A stretch of 64,000 nucleotides of DNA from Heterobilharzia americana (Eukaryota; Platyhelminthes; Trematoda; Strigeidida; Schistosomatidae): assembly GCA_944470555.2 (NCBI GenBank), contig OX104130.1:76637160-76701159 (forward strand), given 5' to 3'. Position 1 is the stretch's first letter, and each line of letters begins with the position of its first letter. Positions 12,297-22,960 of this stretch are shown here, piece by piece. Position numbers and translations under genes: made by a program. The notes beneath the pieces were generated by a model, which saw nothing but the letters and a program-made list of their open reading frames with translations, made no database searches and was not told where the DNA came from.

Positions 12297-12309
12297 TTGG
12301 ATTAATGTA
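12297..12309. repeat. Target-site duplication, right copy
   Basis: Identical 13-mer to 10,302-10,314, immediately after the element tail. Confidence 0.85.
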
Positions 12310-12693
12310 ACTTGATGTCTTCGGGTATCATTAGGCCAAGTATCATTTGTAAATTTAGAAAAATAGGATTTTTATTCCGTCCGACATCAAATTTGGTTTC
12401 GACAATTTCAGAGTTGAACGGAATCAGGTCGCTAATATAAAGCACTAAGCACTTTCATGTTTAATGTTGGTGATGAGATGAAATGTAGTAACCCAAAATG
12501 GCAGCACATTGTAAAGTCACGCTTCATTTAATATTGGGTATACTTGTCTATATTTTTTAGTGTACTGCAAATCTCATTTTACGGGCAATCGTCTAATGCA
12601 CTCAAACAATTTGATCACTAATTTCGTCGCATTATTTTCGTGCTCAGTCCTGGGTTTACTAAGAAAGTAACACTGAATCATATTCAGTCGCTG

Positions 12694-12694
<1 letters not shown>
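12310..12694. other. No recognisable gene
   Basis: AT-rich spacer with nothing supportable. Confidence 0.4.

Positions 12695-12752
<58 letters not shown>
12695..12752. repeat. (TA)n microsatellite
   Basis: About 28 uninterrupted TA dinucleotides. They abut the minus-strand SINE end and may be the tail of that insertion. Confidence 0.97.
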
Positions 12753-12755
<3 letters not shown>

Positions 12756-12756
12756 C

Positions 12757-12880
12757 TCATCATGGACTGACATCAGTTGGGGAACCATTGAAAATTTGAG
12801 AGCACTAAAGAGCTGTTTCGCCTTAGTATGGGACTCCTCAGCAACGCCACCCCTGAGCTATTCGGGCTTCAAGAAGGTCA
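12757..12880 (-). mobile_element. tRNA-derived SINE with hammerhead-like core (second type)
   Basis: On the minus strand a box-A-like GAATAGCTCAGGGGTGG leads directly into CTGAGGAG, TCC, ATACTA, AGGC, GAAAC. This follows the hammerhead order CUGANGA, stem II, GAAA; position 7 of the core may be any base. Flanks GCGTT and AGTGC can pair as stem I. The expected box B is missing, so this copy is shortened. Related sequences lie at 26,275 (plus) and 60,075 (minus). Confidence 0.65.
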
Positions 12881-13150
12881 ACTGTAGTCTCGAATAGCTC
12901 GCTGGTAACGTCACTGACTAACACTGGGTGGTGTGGGTTAAAACCTCAAATGGGACATAAGCTCCTACAAGGTTGCAGATACGCCTTTCTGGTGCGTCGA
13001 GAAACCTAGGTTAAGCATGACTACTTGCAGAGTGCCTTCAACCAACTAACATATATCAAAGTGCACCGCGATGGTTAACCTCCTCCTAGCTTGGTGGTCA
13101 AATTGCAAGGATGATTTATAGAATTCGGTTAGTGACCAGTAACCATTTAA
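12881..13150 (+). mobile_element. Sm-alpha-like SINE/satellite unit, decayed
   Basis: The unit has GAATAGCTCGCTGGTAACG (box-A-like), a damaged box B (GGGTTAAAACC), then GATACGCCTTTCTGG..GAAACCTAGG where other units hold a hammerhead, and the shared body GTGCACCGCGATG..TTATAGAATTCGG. The core CTGGTGC is changed, so self-cleavage is unlikely. It is head to head with the minus SINE at 12,757. Confidence 0.7.
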
Positions 13151-13967
13151 GTAACGTGGTTGTAATTTCATCCAAATATTCGGCCTGTTACATCAAAGTC
13201 TGAGGTGTGGCAAGCAGATATGTGGCAGCAAAATTAAGCAATATCACGCATTTACAACTGTTATTGGATATTGTGACATTTTCAAATACAAGTTACGGTG
13301 AATGATCCTTTCAAACATTAATATTTCATTACTCATCCACTTTCTGGTTACTATTTCTATAGCTAAGTTATATTGTAATTAAAACTAGCATTAAAATGTG
13401 CTGAATACTAAAAACACGCAAAGAAAAACTCAGGCATACAATTTGGTCTTATGATGTAAACATCTGGTACACATTTCCATGACATGTCGGATATTCAATC
13501 ACATTTTCATGGGGCAGTTGTTAGTTCCTTGAACTTCTTCATCTGTTTGACGCACAGAATAATAATGTAATACAACAACCACTTGATTATGTGTGTACTG
13601 AACTGTCAGCTACATCATCTTTGTGACAGCTAGTGCTGATACCTGGGTGCTGAAAAAGCGGTGGGAGAAGAGGCGCTTCGATGCATATTTGGATATTTAG
13701 AAGACAAGTGAACAAATCAACAAAACACAAACCTTATACTTATTCAAGTGGGTAAATGAGTTGTGGATTCGGAGTTAAGTATGCAAGATGATGATGGGGT
13801 AAATTAGTTTCTATCAGCAACAGATAAGTAGCTTTTTGTAGTGAGTAAACTTAGGTAAGTGTTTAGCCTTTTATTTTGCTTCAACCCAGTAAAGTTGGAG
13901 AAAGTTTTCCTAGCTATGGTTATATGATGGTCATTCTCACTCGGGTATTCACAACTAATTAATTTAG

Positions 13968-14911
13968 AGAGACTAGAGGAAAAAGACTTAGGTCACCGAA
14001 GGTTGGATATTCTTTCTTCACCTCAGGATTTTTACGATAGTGACCAACAGTACCTTTTAGGCACATTTATAAGCAATATGCGAACCCACACCCTGAACTT
14101 CATGCACATTTCAGTGTGGTCACCGAACCTGAATCCAACGGTCAGTCAACGGAAGTTATCGATTAAATTTTAAGATGCATTATTCTAATTACAGGATGTG
14201 AGGGTTACTTAGTAACCATTTTTACTCTAAAATATTTAAATACTGGGAATTCAAATAATATAGGTGGACAGTATATGGTTGGATAGTATCTACAATATAA
14301 TTTTCAAACATTATGTAGAGTCAGCATAAAACACTACCTGACCAAGTAAACTTTCAGAAAGCATGCAGAAGGCATTGTTCACCTAAACGGAAGTCTTTAG
14401 AAGTTGAGGACAACAAAGAGTGCAATCTCACTAAGAACTTTTCAAATGGATGTCCTCTAGATATAATTTCGAAATCACAACTGTTTCAATAAGGCGGTGG
14501 TGGTTTTAATTTCTAAATGATATTTTATATTCGGTTATGCGTGAATTACATTAAAATAAAAAGGTAGACAATGGGATAATATCTAAGAGATTGAGGATGG
14601 ATCTCCGCGTTTTCATTCCTGTTGTTTGAAATTACTGCCAATTCCGTTATGATGCACACTGATCAAAACATTAGCATGTGTTTTGTAAATAAGCCTATGC
14701 CATCTGTGGTATGCGCACTTTTCTAAAAGACAGCGTAGGGATTTCGAAGCACACGTCCAAAAACCAGTCATTAAGTAAAGTGGACGGTTTAGCATTCACA
14801 GTACCATTCACAACACTTGTGATTCCAAGAGTGAAGCGTAGCTTACAAGTACCTACTTTTTATCCGCAAAGAAGTCATGACATCGTAAAAAAGTTCAAAC
14901 AGTTATGGTGA
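13968..14911 (+). CDS. Candidate multi-exon host gene, 3' part, function unknown
   Basis: These are coding-like blocks with splice signals, not a recognised protein. Exon 13,968-14,049 reads RLEEKDLGHRRLDILSSPQD and ends before GTACCT. A 65-nt intron ends at 14,114 (TTTCAG). Exon 14,115-14,154 reads HVVTEPESNGQSTE and stays in phase. A block from 14,358, after CTTTCAG, reads KACRRHCSPKRKSLEVEDN and remains open to about 14,480. A last block reads KDSVGISKHTSKNQSLSK and ends KKFKQLW at the stop 14,909-14,911. Exon ends after 14,480 are uncertain, and further exons may lie upstream; DTWVLKKRWEKRRFDAYL near 13,640 looks coding. The gene would converge on the SPATA4-like gene. No domain is visible. 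It could still be chance, because single-frame evidence is short. Confidence 0.35.
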
Positions 14912-15278
14912 TTTATTTCTTTTTGCGGAAACAAGTTATTATGATGTTAGTAATTTCCTGTAGCATCTAGAAATACTCAACTCCATATAGACAAAACAAT
15001 TTCACAGATAGTGATAAAAGAGTTCGTTTCTTGTTGTTTTTTAAAGTGATAGGAAAAGCTAGGGGCCATTTACGTACTTACTTTCCAACTAACTATAAAT
15101 CCTTGGACAGGATTGCAAACACTCTGAACCAAATTCATTAGAGTATTCTTCAAGATCGTCAGCAATTAAGCAATAAAGTAATGAATTTATCGCTGAGAAG
15201 GTTTCTGTGTTTATTTAAAAAAGCAAAGAAATGAAATATATGCACAAGGGTACAAGAACGTGTTAAACCCTGACGTAC

Positions 15279-16079
15279 CTTCATGGAGCACGTTTGCAGA
15301 CATGATATCTGCTTTCTCATTGTGGACTATATTTCGAAGTTCTGATGATTCAGAACGCCGGCAATGTGACGCTAATGGTCGAAATACTCGGTATCTCCTT
15401 GGTTCTGCCATCCGCTCAGTCAACTTCATGTTCTTATAAGCAAGTGCTAGTGACTGAACCTACGCGGAATATTGAAGGAGAATATAACAACTTTTACTTT
15501 TTTTTGGTTACAAAACAGGTCTGGCTCTGTTTTTAATTCCGAAGATGCAACGTTATCCTTGATGAATTTAGCCAGACATGACCTAGCATACACTGGTAGG
15601 GAAAATTGGTATTCTAAGTCGGTAGGATCGAAAGTTACGTCATCAACCAGTCTAAATAATTAAAAAGTAAAGTTGTAAATGGTACTTCTTTTGTGTAAGC
15701 AATTCATAGAGCAGCGTCAGAAAAATGAGCCCAGCATTACTTTTGTTGTGTACTACCCCCTCAATTACCTCTGGTGGTATAAAAATATTCAGTTTATGAA
15801 AAACCTAAACCAATAACCAGTAGTTTCTTAAACCTGTTGTATCAATTTCCAGTTGCGCAGTCTGACTTCTATACTTTGTCCATCAATGAATTTTCCAAGA
15901 TCCACCACTTTCGGTTGGTAGTTATGAATAATTTCAGCTGCTAGGACACCATTCGACACATGCCTGCATTTTCGCTTGCTAGAGGTACACAATTTAACCA
16001 ACCATTTAAGTTTTCTGTGGTGTAAATTTATGTTTAACGAAAGCAACCAACGTAACACTTCCCGTGGAATCCCCGCCAT
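15279..16079 (-). CDS. SPATA4-like calponin-homology (CH) protein, 5' exons
   Basis: Five exons are read on the minus strand: 16,079-16,003, 15,963-15,834, 15,804-15,686, 15,651-15,498 and, less surely, 15,432-15,279. The introns are 39, 29, 34 and 65 nt, all GT-AG. The spliced frame stays open for 211 codons. It starts MAGIPREVLRWLLSL, followed by VSNGVLAAEI and LRNWKLIQQ, which match the CH-like domain of the SPATA4/SPEF1 group. IPPEVIEGVVHN and the downstream PTDLEYQFSLPVYARS, KFIKDN and SSEL blocks match SPATA4 itself in the expected order and spacing. The family is testis- and cilium-associated and is thought to bind microtubules. Exons 1-4 are supported by homology; exon 5 only by phase and splice signals. 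The 3' end of the gene is not found. The ATG lies 11 bases downstream of a CR1 3' end, so any longer N-terminus must be in a distant exon or absent. Confidence 0.8.
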
Positions 16080-16090
16080 AAAGTTGCTAT

Positions 16091-17760
16091 AGTATCCAAC
16101 GTTTGCTTAACAAGCTTGTGTAAACCAGTTGGTTTCTTCATGCTCTCTTCTAGGTCTTGCTGAACAGCTCCGGGTCTTTGGTGGATTTAGACGCAGTAGT
16201 TCCACCCATTGGCCTTCTTTAGCTCACGTTTACCTGGCAGGTGGTCGGATGTTAGCTGGTTTGCCTGAGACTGTGGTGCAGTTAGATTTCTTTTAATGTT
16301 GATGTCTTCAAACTGGCAGTAAGAGGGAGTAAGGGATAGTGAGCAGAAAACCAACGAAGACAAGTGTGTGTGAGTAACAGTGAAGTGATGGATTGGTCAA
16401 CGTACACCCAAGTAAGACGTGATGGGTGCAAAGATTTGCAGAACCTCGATGAGCGAAGTTAAATCATAACGAGAAAAAGGGAGAAAGAGACCAAGTGACT
16501 GCAGTAGAAAAGCAGTTGGTGTAGAGACGATAGTGTTGGAATGGTGTAACAGAAGTTGGTTTCTTCGGCTTAGTCCATAAACCATGAGTCACTAAGTAAC
16601 TATCTAGCCTTCCCTTGAAACAATCGACAGCTAGGGCTGGGGTCACCCCTAATGGTAATGCATTCCAGCTCCCCGACACGCTTACGAGCTTCTGATCTCT
16701 GTTGGGCAACTCTCTTTTGGTTTCCACGTGGATCATCATACTGGCCATTCGGTGATATATCTCTGTTTGAGTAACATGGGTTACTTGTCACCTTGTAAGG
16801 CATCATCAGATCACCCCGCCACCTTCGATGGCTATGAGAATACAGGCCCGAGTCCCTTAGTCTACCGTCGTACGCTTCTTGGTGCATCCATACAACACTC
16901 CTCAGGGCTCCCTCTAGGAAGTTTTCGCCTCCTTCCGGGCGTGATAGAGAGGGGAGGTCATGGATCTCCAAGTGACGTCGCATTTAGGTCTTGTAGAGTT
17001 CCAGAAGGAGCTATGGGTTGAGGGCACATAGGTGTTCAGACACAAAATGCAGTACAGCGTGTGCTTTTGAGATATCTTCGAGGTAATTGCAACTGGTAAT
17101 CAGACAAAATGCAGAGTCATTATTTTTCTTCCACCCAAACAGTGCTCCTAGATCATCCCGTAGTGCATTCGATTTTGATTTGCATGCCACCATCCTCCAT
17201 AACTTGTCTCAGTCAGCTCAGAAGGGAGTCGGAGAACTATTGTGCAGTTGGAGGTAGGTCACCGGTGGTAGTAACGACAACGGACTTGGAATTGCTCATT
17301 GTGATACACCGGACGATGATGTTCTGTAGGTGGAATGGGCCCTGATCTCAAAGTAGTTCCGCAGCCACGACACCTTCTGACCGCGGATACACAACTGGCT
17401 GTTTTGTGTAACAGCATTGCGTGTTGGACCACGTCAAAGGCTTTGTCAGTCCTGAAAAATCGCCGGAACCGGGGCTCTGAATTACCAGCATGTTCTTAAG
17501 TGGTCATGGGTTGTCAGGAGATTGAAGGCACAGGATCTACCCTTTCTAGAGCCGTGTTTAGAGCCACCAATTGCCCGCTCTCTGTCCAGGTATTCCTTGA
17601 CGTGATTGTCCGTCATGCCTCTCATAACCCTCAAGATTATTATTAAATATGCTGTTGGTTCGTAATAGTTCGGGTTCTGCCCGTCGCATTCTTTGAAGAT
17701 AGAAGGGAGAACGGTGGGTTTTCGCTCCCGTAGAAGCCTCTGTTCATGTAAAACGAGTTC
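16091..17760 (-). mobile_element. Older CR1-type element, 3' half (split by a younger CR1)
   Basis: The minus strand encodes reverse transcriptase from the fingers onward (LPSIFKECDGQNPNYYEP at ~17,690, a GSRKGRSCAFNLLT block at ~17,540), then a decayed palm. The CR1-type C-terminus follows (16,983-16,464: LRDSGLYSHSHRR, RGDLMMPYK) and a 3' UTR with ACAAGCTTGTTAA ending at TTGGATACT. Stops and frameshifts are frequent. Its first codons continue exactly where the fragment at 20,851-21,330 stops, so the two are halves of one insertion. Confidence 0.8.
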
Positions 17761-20700
17761 AGTATCCAATATCTTTTTAACGAGCTTGTGTAAACCAGTT
17801 GATTTCTCCTTGCTTGCTTCTTGGTCTTGCGGAAACGTTCCAGCTCTTTGGCGGATTCCGATGCGGTAGATCCAGCCAATCGTCTGCTGTAGCTCCGATT
17901 TGCAGAACAGGAAGTTAAGTGTTGGTTTGTTTGCCTTGGACTGTGGTGCAGTTGGCTTCCTAAGATGTCGAGCTGCCAGACAGTTGTTCTGGCTGATCGC
18001 TAGAGAGATTTAGGGATAGTGAAGAGAAAACCTAGAGATTGTCTGAGTGAGTAAAAGAGGAGAGGAAAAGTAGTAGTAGTCTACTTACACCCAAGTAAGG
18101 TGAGTAGGGGTGCAAAGGTGTGAAGAACTTAGGTGAGTGGGGCTAACTTATAGCAAGTGGAAGGGGTGAAAGGGGCTTAAATGGTTATGATAGAAAGGAA
18201 AATGGTTGGGCGGCTTGACATGACTTCGTATTCTAGCTATGTGTGTGTAGATCGTAAGTCTCTGCGTGACTGTCTGGCCTCTTCTTGAAGCTTTCAACAG
18301 TTGGGGCGGAGACCACCTCTGCTGGTGGTGCTTTCCAGTACCCGCAGACTCGGAAGGAGAAGAACTGTGAACGCACATGAGTTTTTGACCTTTGGTGGGC
18401 TATTCTATTGGTGTTTCCTCGAGGATCTCCGTAGCGGCCACTCGGTAGAATTCCTCTGCTTAGGTGACCTGGGCCAGTCATTATTTTGTAAGCCATTATT
18501 AAGTCGCCACGTATCCTTTGATAGCTTAGAGAGTATAGGCCTAGGTCTTTCAGTCTATCCTCACATGGTTTTCGTTGCATTCCAACAACCCCTTTTGTGG
18601 CTCTCCTCTGGACTTTCTCCAGTAGGTTCGCTCCTCTTTTCAACTGTGGTGGAGCGAAGACGTTATGGACCTCTAGATGAGGCCGTGCGTAAGTCTTGTA
18701 GAGCTGCAGAAAGAGTTCTGGGGTGAGAGCACCCAGTTGTCTACGCACAGGGTATACTAGACCATATGCTTTTGAGACATCACCTGGGTAATTGGAACTG
18801 GTATCCGGTTTCTCCGTCACCGTCAAATCCAGGTCTTTTTCTACTGTGGTATGGTATAGACATGAACCACAGGGATAGTAGGATGTTTTCTGGGGCTCGG
18901 GAGTGCGGAAAAACATGGGCCGCACTTATCCAGGTTAAATGCTAGCTCGTTATTAGTCCCCCATTCCTCTAGTGTTCTGAGGTCCTTCTGTAATGCCGTA
19001 GATTCCGCCTCGCAAGTTATTTCCCTCCATAAGTTGACGTCACCAAAGTGCAGGAGAATCGGGGAGCTGATATGTTGTGGCAGGTCATTTACGAACAGTA
19101 GGAACAACAGTGGGCCCAAGATTGCTCCTTGTGAGACACCGGATGAGGATGTTCTCCAAGTTGAGTAGACCCTGTTGACTTTCGTGCAGGACGCCTTGTT
19201 GTCTAAGTAGTCCTGCAGCCACGATAGCACTTGGCTGCGAACACCCAACCCAGCTATCTTATGTATTACGATCGTGTATGAGACGGTGTCGAAGGCTTTG
19301 GCGAGGTCCGGAAAAATTGCGTGGACAGAGGATCTTGAGATCCCAGCATGCTGTCCAGTGACCATGGGCCGTCAGGAGGTTGGAGGCACAGGACCTACCT
19401 TTTCGGAAGCCGTGTTGAGCGTCACCGAGTGCTTGTTTTTTGTCCAGGTATTCCCTGATTCAGTCATCCATCACACTTTTCATAACTTTTGACACTACTG
19501 GTGGAGGTGCTATGGGTCTATAACAGTTGGGATTCTGCCTGCCCCTTTCTTTGAAGATGGGAGAAAGGATAGCCCATTTCCACTCTCTTGGAAGCTTTTG
19601 TTCGCCCAAGAAGTGTTGGAAGAGATTACAGAGTGGGCCACTTAGGGTACTTGCGCATTCTTTCAACACAGATAGGCGAACGTCGTCGCAGCCTGGGGGC
19701 TTTCCTGCGCTTAACTTTGATAGCTTGTCGAGAACAACAGCGCGAGTTATCGATATTTCGTGTGGCTCTTCAGCATCGGATAACGTTGGGGGCTGTTCGT
19801 GCAGTTGGTATGCACACTTTCTTGATGGAATGTTGAGCTGTGTGTCACATGTGGTGCTCAGCATTTCAGCAGTCTCCTGTCCAGACAGATTTTCTCCGTT
19901 CGCACCTTTTATGACGCATGCTTCCTGGCTTGTCGATTTTCCTTTTGCCGTGAATCGGTAAGGGCTTTTGGGGTCTACGTCAAGCCCCTTGGCGAGGTTG
20001 GACTGAAACGACCTCCTGTCTCCCTGCGCCCTGAGGTTGCTTCGATTCCGTAGAGTCATGTATGCGTCATGGTCGTCCTGTTCTCTGGGGAGTCTCCATG
20101 TGTGCCATGCCCTTCTCTTGGCTTTTAGAAGGCGCTCTGTGCCCCGTTTTAGCCACGAAGTTCGCTTTCTGATCGTTGTTGCTGCCAGGGGGAAGTTTTG
20201 CGAGATGGCCGCCTCGATGATATCTTTAACCAGTTGCCAGTGCTGGTCGATCAACAAGGAACACCAATCCGCTGGCCATGGAGCTCTTTATAGGCTTTTG
20301 TTCACACCTTCCTAATTAGCTTTGTTGTAACATAGGTAAGGGCAATGTCCCTCCCATGATAATTCTTCACTGATTGCCAGGTAGGACATCACCATAGCTT
20401 GACCGCTACTTCCAAGAGGGGTTTGTACCTGAACGTTTTTACTCAGAAGAGGATCACTGGTCAGCAGGAAATCCAGTTTAGATGGTCTACCATCTGACCC
20501 CCCAGCGGGTGTTGTCGCTGATGTTTTCCTGCAGTCCAGCCATTTGGATGGCATTTAGGAGGTTACAGTCGAACTTCCGGCTCGGGATCGTGCCACCTTG
20601 CTCTAGGCTGAAGGTTGGAGCCTTGAAGTCACCAGGTATTAAAATCTGGCCGTACCCTATAGTTGACACCGTGGATATTGCTTGAAGTAGTTTTTGGTTG

Positions 20701-20850
20701 TCTTCCAAGTTGCTATTAGGGGATCGATCGATTCCTACAACTAGGAACTTGGTGTGTTTGACCACGAAGTGGCACCAGATAGAGTCTGGGAGCTCTGTCA
20801 GTGCCGTGTCAATGGTTTGTTTACTTCTGAACCACTTGTTCACGTATATT
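17761..20850 (-). mobile_element. CR1-type non-LTR retrotransposon inserted into an older relative
   Basis: The minus strand carries part of an endonuclease domain (20,843-20,312), reverse transcriptase and CR1-type C-terminus (20,257-18,233), then a 3' UTR of about 470 nt ending ACAAGCTCGTTAA..TTGGATACT. The same 3' terminus closes the older copy at 16,091. It is 5'-truncated: ORF1 and the start of the endonuclease are missing. It sits inside the older element, so it is the younger of the two. Schistosome genomes are known to be rich in CR1-clade elements (the SR1 type); I do not name the subfamily. Confidence 0.85.
18233..20843 (-). pseudogene. CR1 endonuclease-reverse transcriptase, frameshifted
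   Basis: The pieces in order are as follows. Endonuclease part: VVGIDRSPNSNLED, ILIPGDFKAPT, then LDFLLTSDPLL, with the usual SDH motif replaced by SGQ. RT fingers: LSKLSAGKPPGCDDV, KWAILSPIFKERGRQNPNCYRP. Motif A: FPDLAKAFDTVSY. Motif B: SGVSQGAILGPLLFLLFVND. Motif C: HFGDVNLW, where FADDV is normal, so one catalytic aspartate is lost. C-terminus: KDLGLYSLSYQRIRGDLIMAYK. Frame changes fall near 20,300, 19,450 and 18,900. The element is inactive as read, but well enough preserved to be fairly young. Confidence 0.85.
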
Positions 20851-21330
20851 TAGCGTATGGTTGAAAAAAAATGCAGAGTGGGTAATTTAGGGCACTCACA
20901 CACCGTTTCAACACAGACGGGCCAATTTCGTGGCACCCTAGAGGTTTCCCCGCACTTAGCTCTGATAGCTTACCAAGAGCGACAGCAGGAGTTATCTGTA
21001 GTTCACGTAACTCTATGGAGCTGGATAACTTTGCGGAATGTTCAAGCTGTGGGTGTTCGTGATGGAATTTTGAGCTGCGAATGTACTGCTTAACATTTCG
21101 CCGGTCTCCTGTCCACAAAGGCTTTCTCCGTTCAGACCTTTAATGACACATGCCCCTTGGTTTGTGGGTTTTCTGGTTGCTATAACTAGGTACAAGTTTT
21201 TGAGGTTAACCCCAAACTTCTGGGGGAGGGGTTGGAGTGAAATGACCTGTGTCGCATCGACTTCATAGAACTGTATGTACATCAAGACCTGGCTGTGGTG
21301 GTGTACTCCGATACCCAAGCACTGATTTCA
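20851..21330 (-). mobile_element. Older CR1-type element, 5' part of the split copy
   Basis: The frames at 21,318-21,013 and 21,118-20,840 give the linker and RT fingers of the same family (KGLNGESLCGQETGEMLSS, VALGKLSELSAGKPLGCHE). The match stops at LCIFFQP, next to the start of the younger CR1. The matching continuation is found at 17,760 downwards. Confidence 0.75.
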
Positions 21331-21558
21331 GGATAGCTTCCGGTATTAAGTAGTAGGGCAGTGGTAACTCTTACCGTAGGTTTCTTTGTGAAGACCTAAA
21401 TTCCTCCCGAATGCTTTCAGCGGATGAGGTGATACACCATTTTCGAGTAAGGAGCTTCATTAGTTGACCGCTCTACCCAAAAGGCGAAGTCACATGCTAA
21501 CCTGGTTCAACCATGGTCTTTAGCTTTCCCGTGGCGGCCACAAAGACGGTCAATTTTT

Positions 21559-22960
21559 TTAGGGGAGAAGAAGTAAGACATGGTAATCACAGCCATTGTT
21601 AAGAATACCGAGTGCCACTATAAGATCCCGTCTTCGCCTACGATAAGGCGATGGGAAGAGATTCGGTTTCTTTAAACGGTTTTCACGTGATACGTTGGAC
21701 AGAACAGCCACCAACTTACTACCTAGCCACTGAACGTACTTCAGTGCCTGGGATCCTGTCCGAGGCAAACGGCAGCCGCTTGAGTGCAGTACTCGAGATA
21801 TGGTTGCACGAATGTGTGGTATCGCATTCAGAACATGCCCCCGTCTAAGCATTTGAGTGCTAGATGAAGAGATAACAACAACTGGGACTCTTTTTCCGGA
21901 GTTTCGGTGCGGCATGCGGACGTTTTCAAGTCGTTGTTAATGATAACTCCCAAATACTTAATTTCTTGGACATCCGTTAGTGGTGCCCCTCCTGTCAGAT
22001 GCTGACCACAGCTATTGGGAACCATATGCAAGACTTTACGCTTGCCAGAAATAACTTCTAGACGCCGCTGATTGAAGCACTTGCCTGGAACACTGAGATC
22101 CACTCATAACAGGGGTTTATCACCGTCGTTTGGGATGACCTCCCGGATTTCCACATAGTCAGCAATTAACGACACCCATGACTTAATCACACCCTGAAAT
22201 TTATTAAAATAGAGCAAGACAAGGAAAGGGTCCAGGATTTCTTCTTCCGGGACACCACTTGCCACAGGTTTCCACTTCGATAGTAAACCATTCAGTTTCA
22301 CGCTCCGTCATCTTATCATATCTAGGCCTGCATTGTTGTGTAGTATCCAAAATTTGAGGGCTTCTTCATTAGTTCAGTGTGGGAAACCTTATCGAAAGCC
22401 TTACTAAAGTCGACGAACATAGCAGTTGCAAGCATCTTGCTGTCGTGAGCTACATCCCATTCCTTCCTTGCTATGAGGTTAGGTAAGATAGACCTGCGCA
22501 AAATATGCGTCATAGAGGTGTAAAGAGGAGGTTTTCGACATGGCTGGGCATTTCGTCTCTGGTCACCATCTCTGGTACTTTGGTGACTTTAAACGTTAAG
22601 CCAACGGGACGATAAGTCGTCACAAGTTGCTTGCTGCTTGCCTTGAAGATTTGATTAGCCTCAGCATCGTTCCAGTGCATTGGAGGTGGAACCTGGTGTG
22701 TAAACATGTTGAACAACTGAGGAATTGGTGCGAGGATAACGTTAGCCAAGAGGAGAACTTGCTCCGGGTGAAGGTCTTCGGGACTAGAGGATTTCCCAGG
22801 CTCCAGACCACTCAGTAACCGAGGGACCACCTCTTTTGTGATGTGTACTGGGTCGATGGCTATAACATTTCCAGGGGTACTCACATAGTAATAGCGTCTC
22901 CGTCTACTGGGAGAACTGTGCTGGAGTGGTCGGAGAGATATTTAACTTTGGAAGTGTCGG
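21559..22960 (-). mobile_element. Second CR1-like element, decayed
   Basis: A different CR1-like reverse transcriptase is scattered over several minus-strand frames. Fingers are at 22,884-22,510 (LEPGKSSSPEDLHPEQVL, YRPVGLT). Motif A is at 22,513-22,322 (FVDFSKAFDKVSH). Motif B is degraded (SGVPEEEILDPFLVLLYFN), and the active site is reduced to LIADYVEI. The thumb is IKYLGVIINNDLKTSA, followed by a C-terminus at 21,915-21,559 (RRRRRDLIVALGILNNG). The lost catalytic FADD shows it is dead. It lies directly upstream of the nested CR1 pair on the same strand. Confidence 0.75.

Noticed and set aside
15211..15429. Stand-alone 72-codon gene on the minus strand
   Set aside because: Its first part fits better as exon 5 of the SPATA4-like gene by phase and splice sites. 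The rest lies beyond a good donor (GTACGT at 15,278).
18301..20315. Plus-strand frames of 67-144 codons over the CR1 region
   Set aside because: They are antisense shadows of the CR1 endonuclease and reverse transcriptase.
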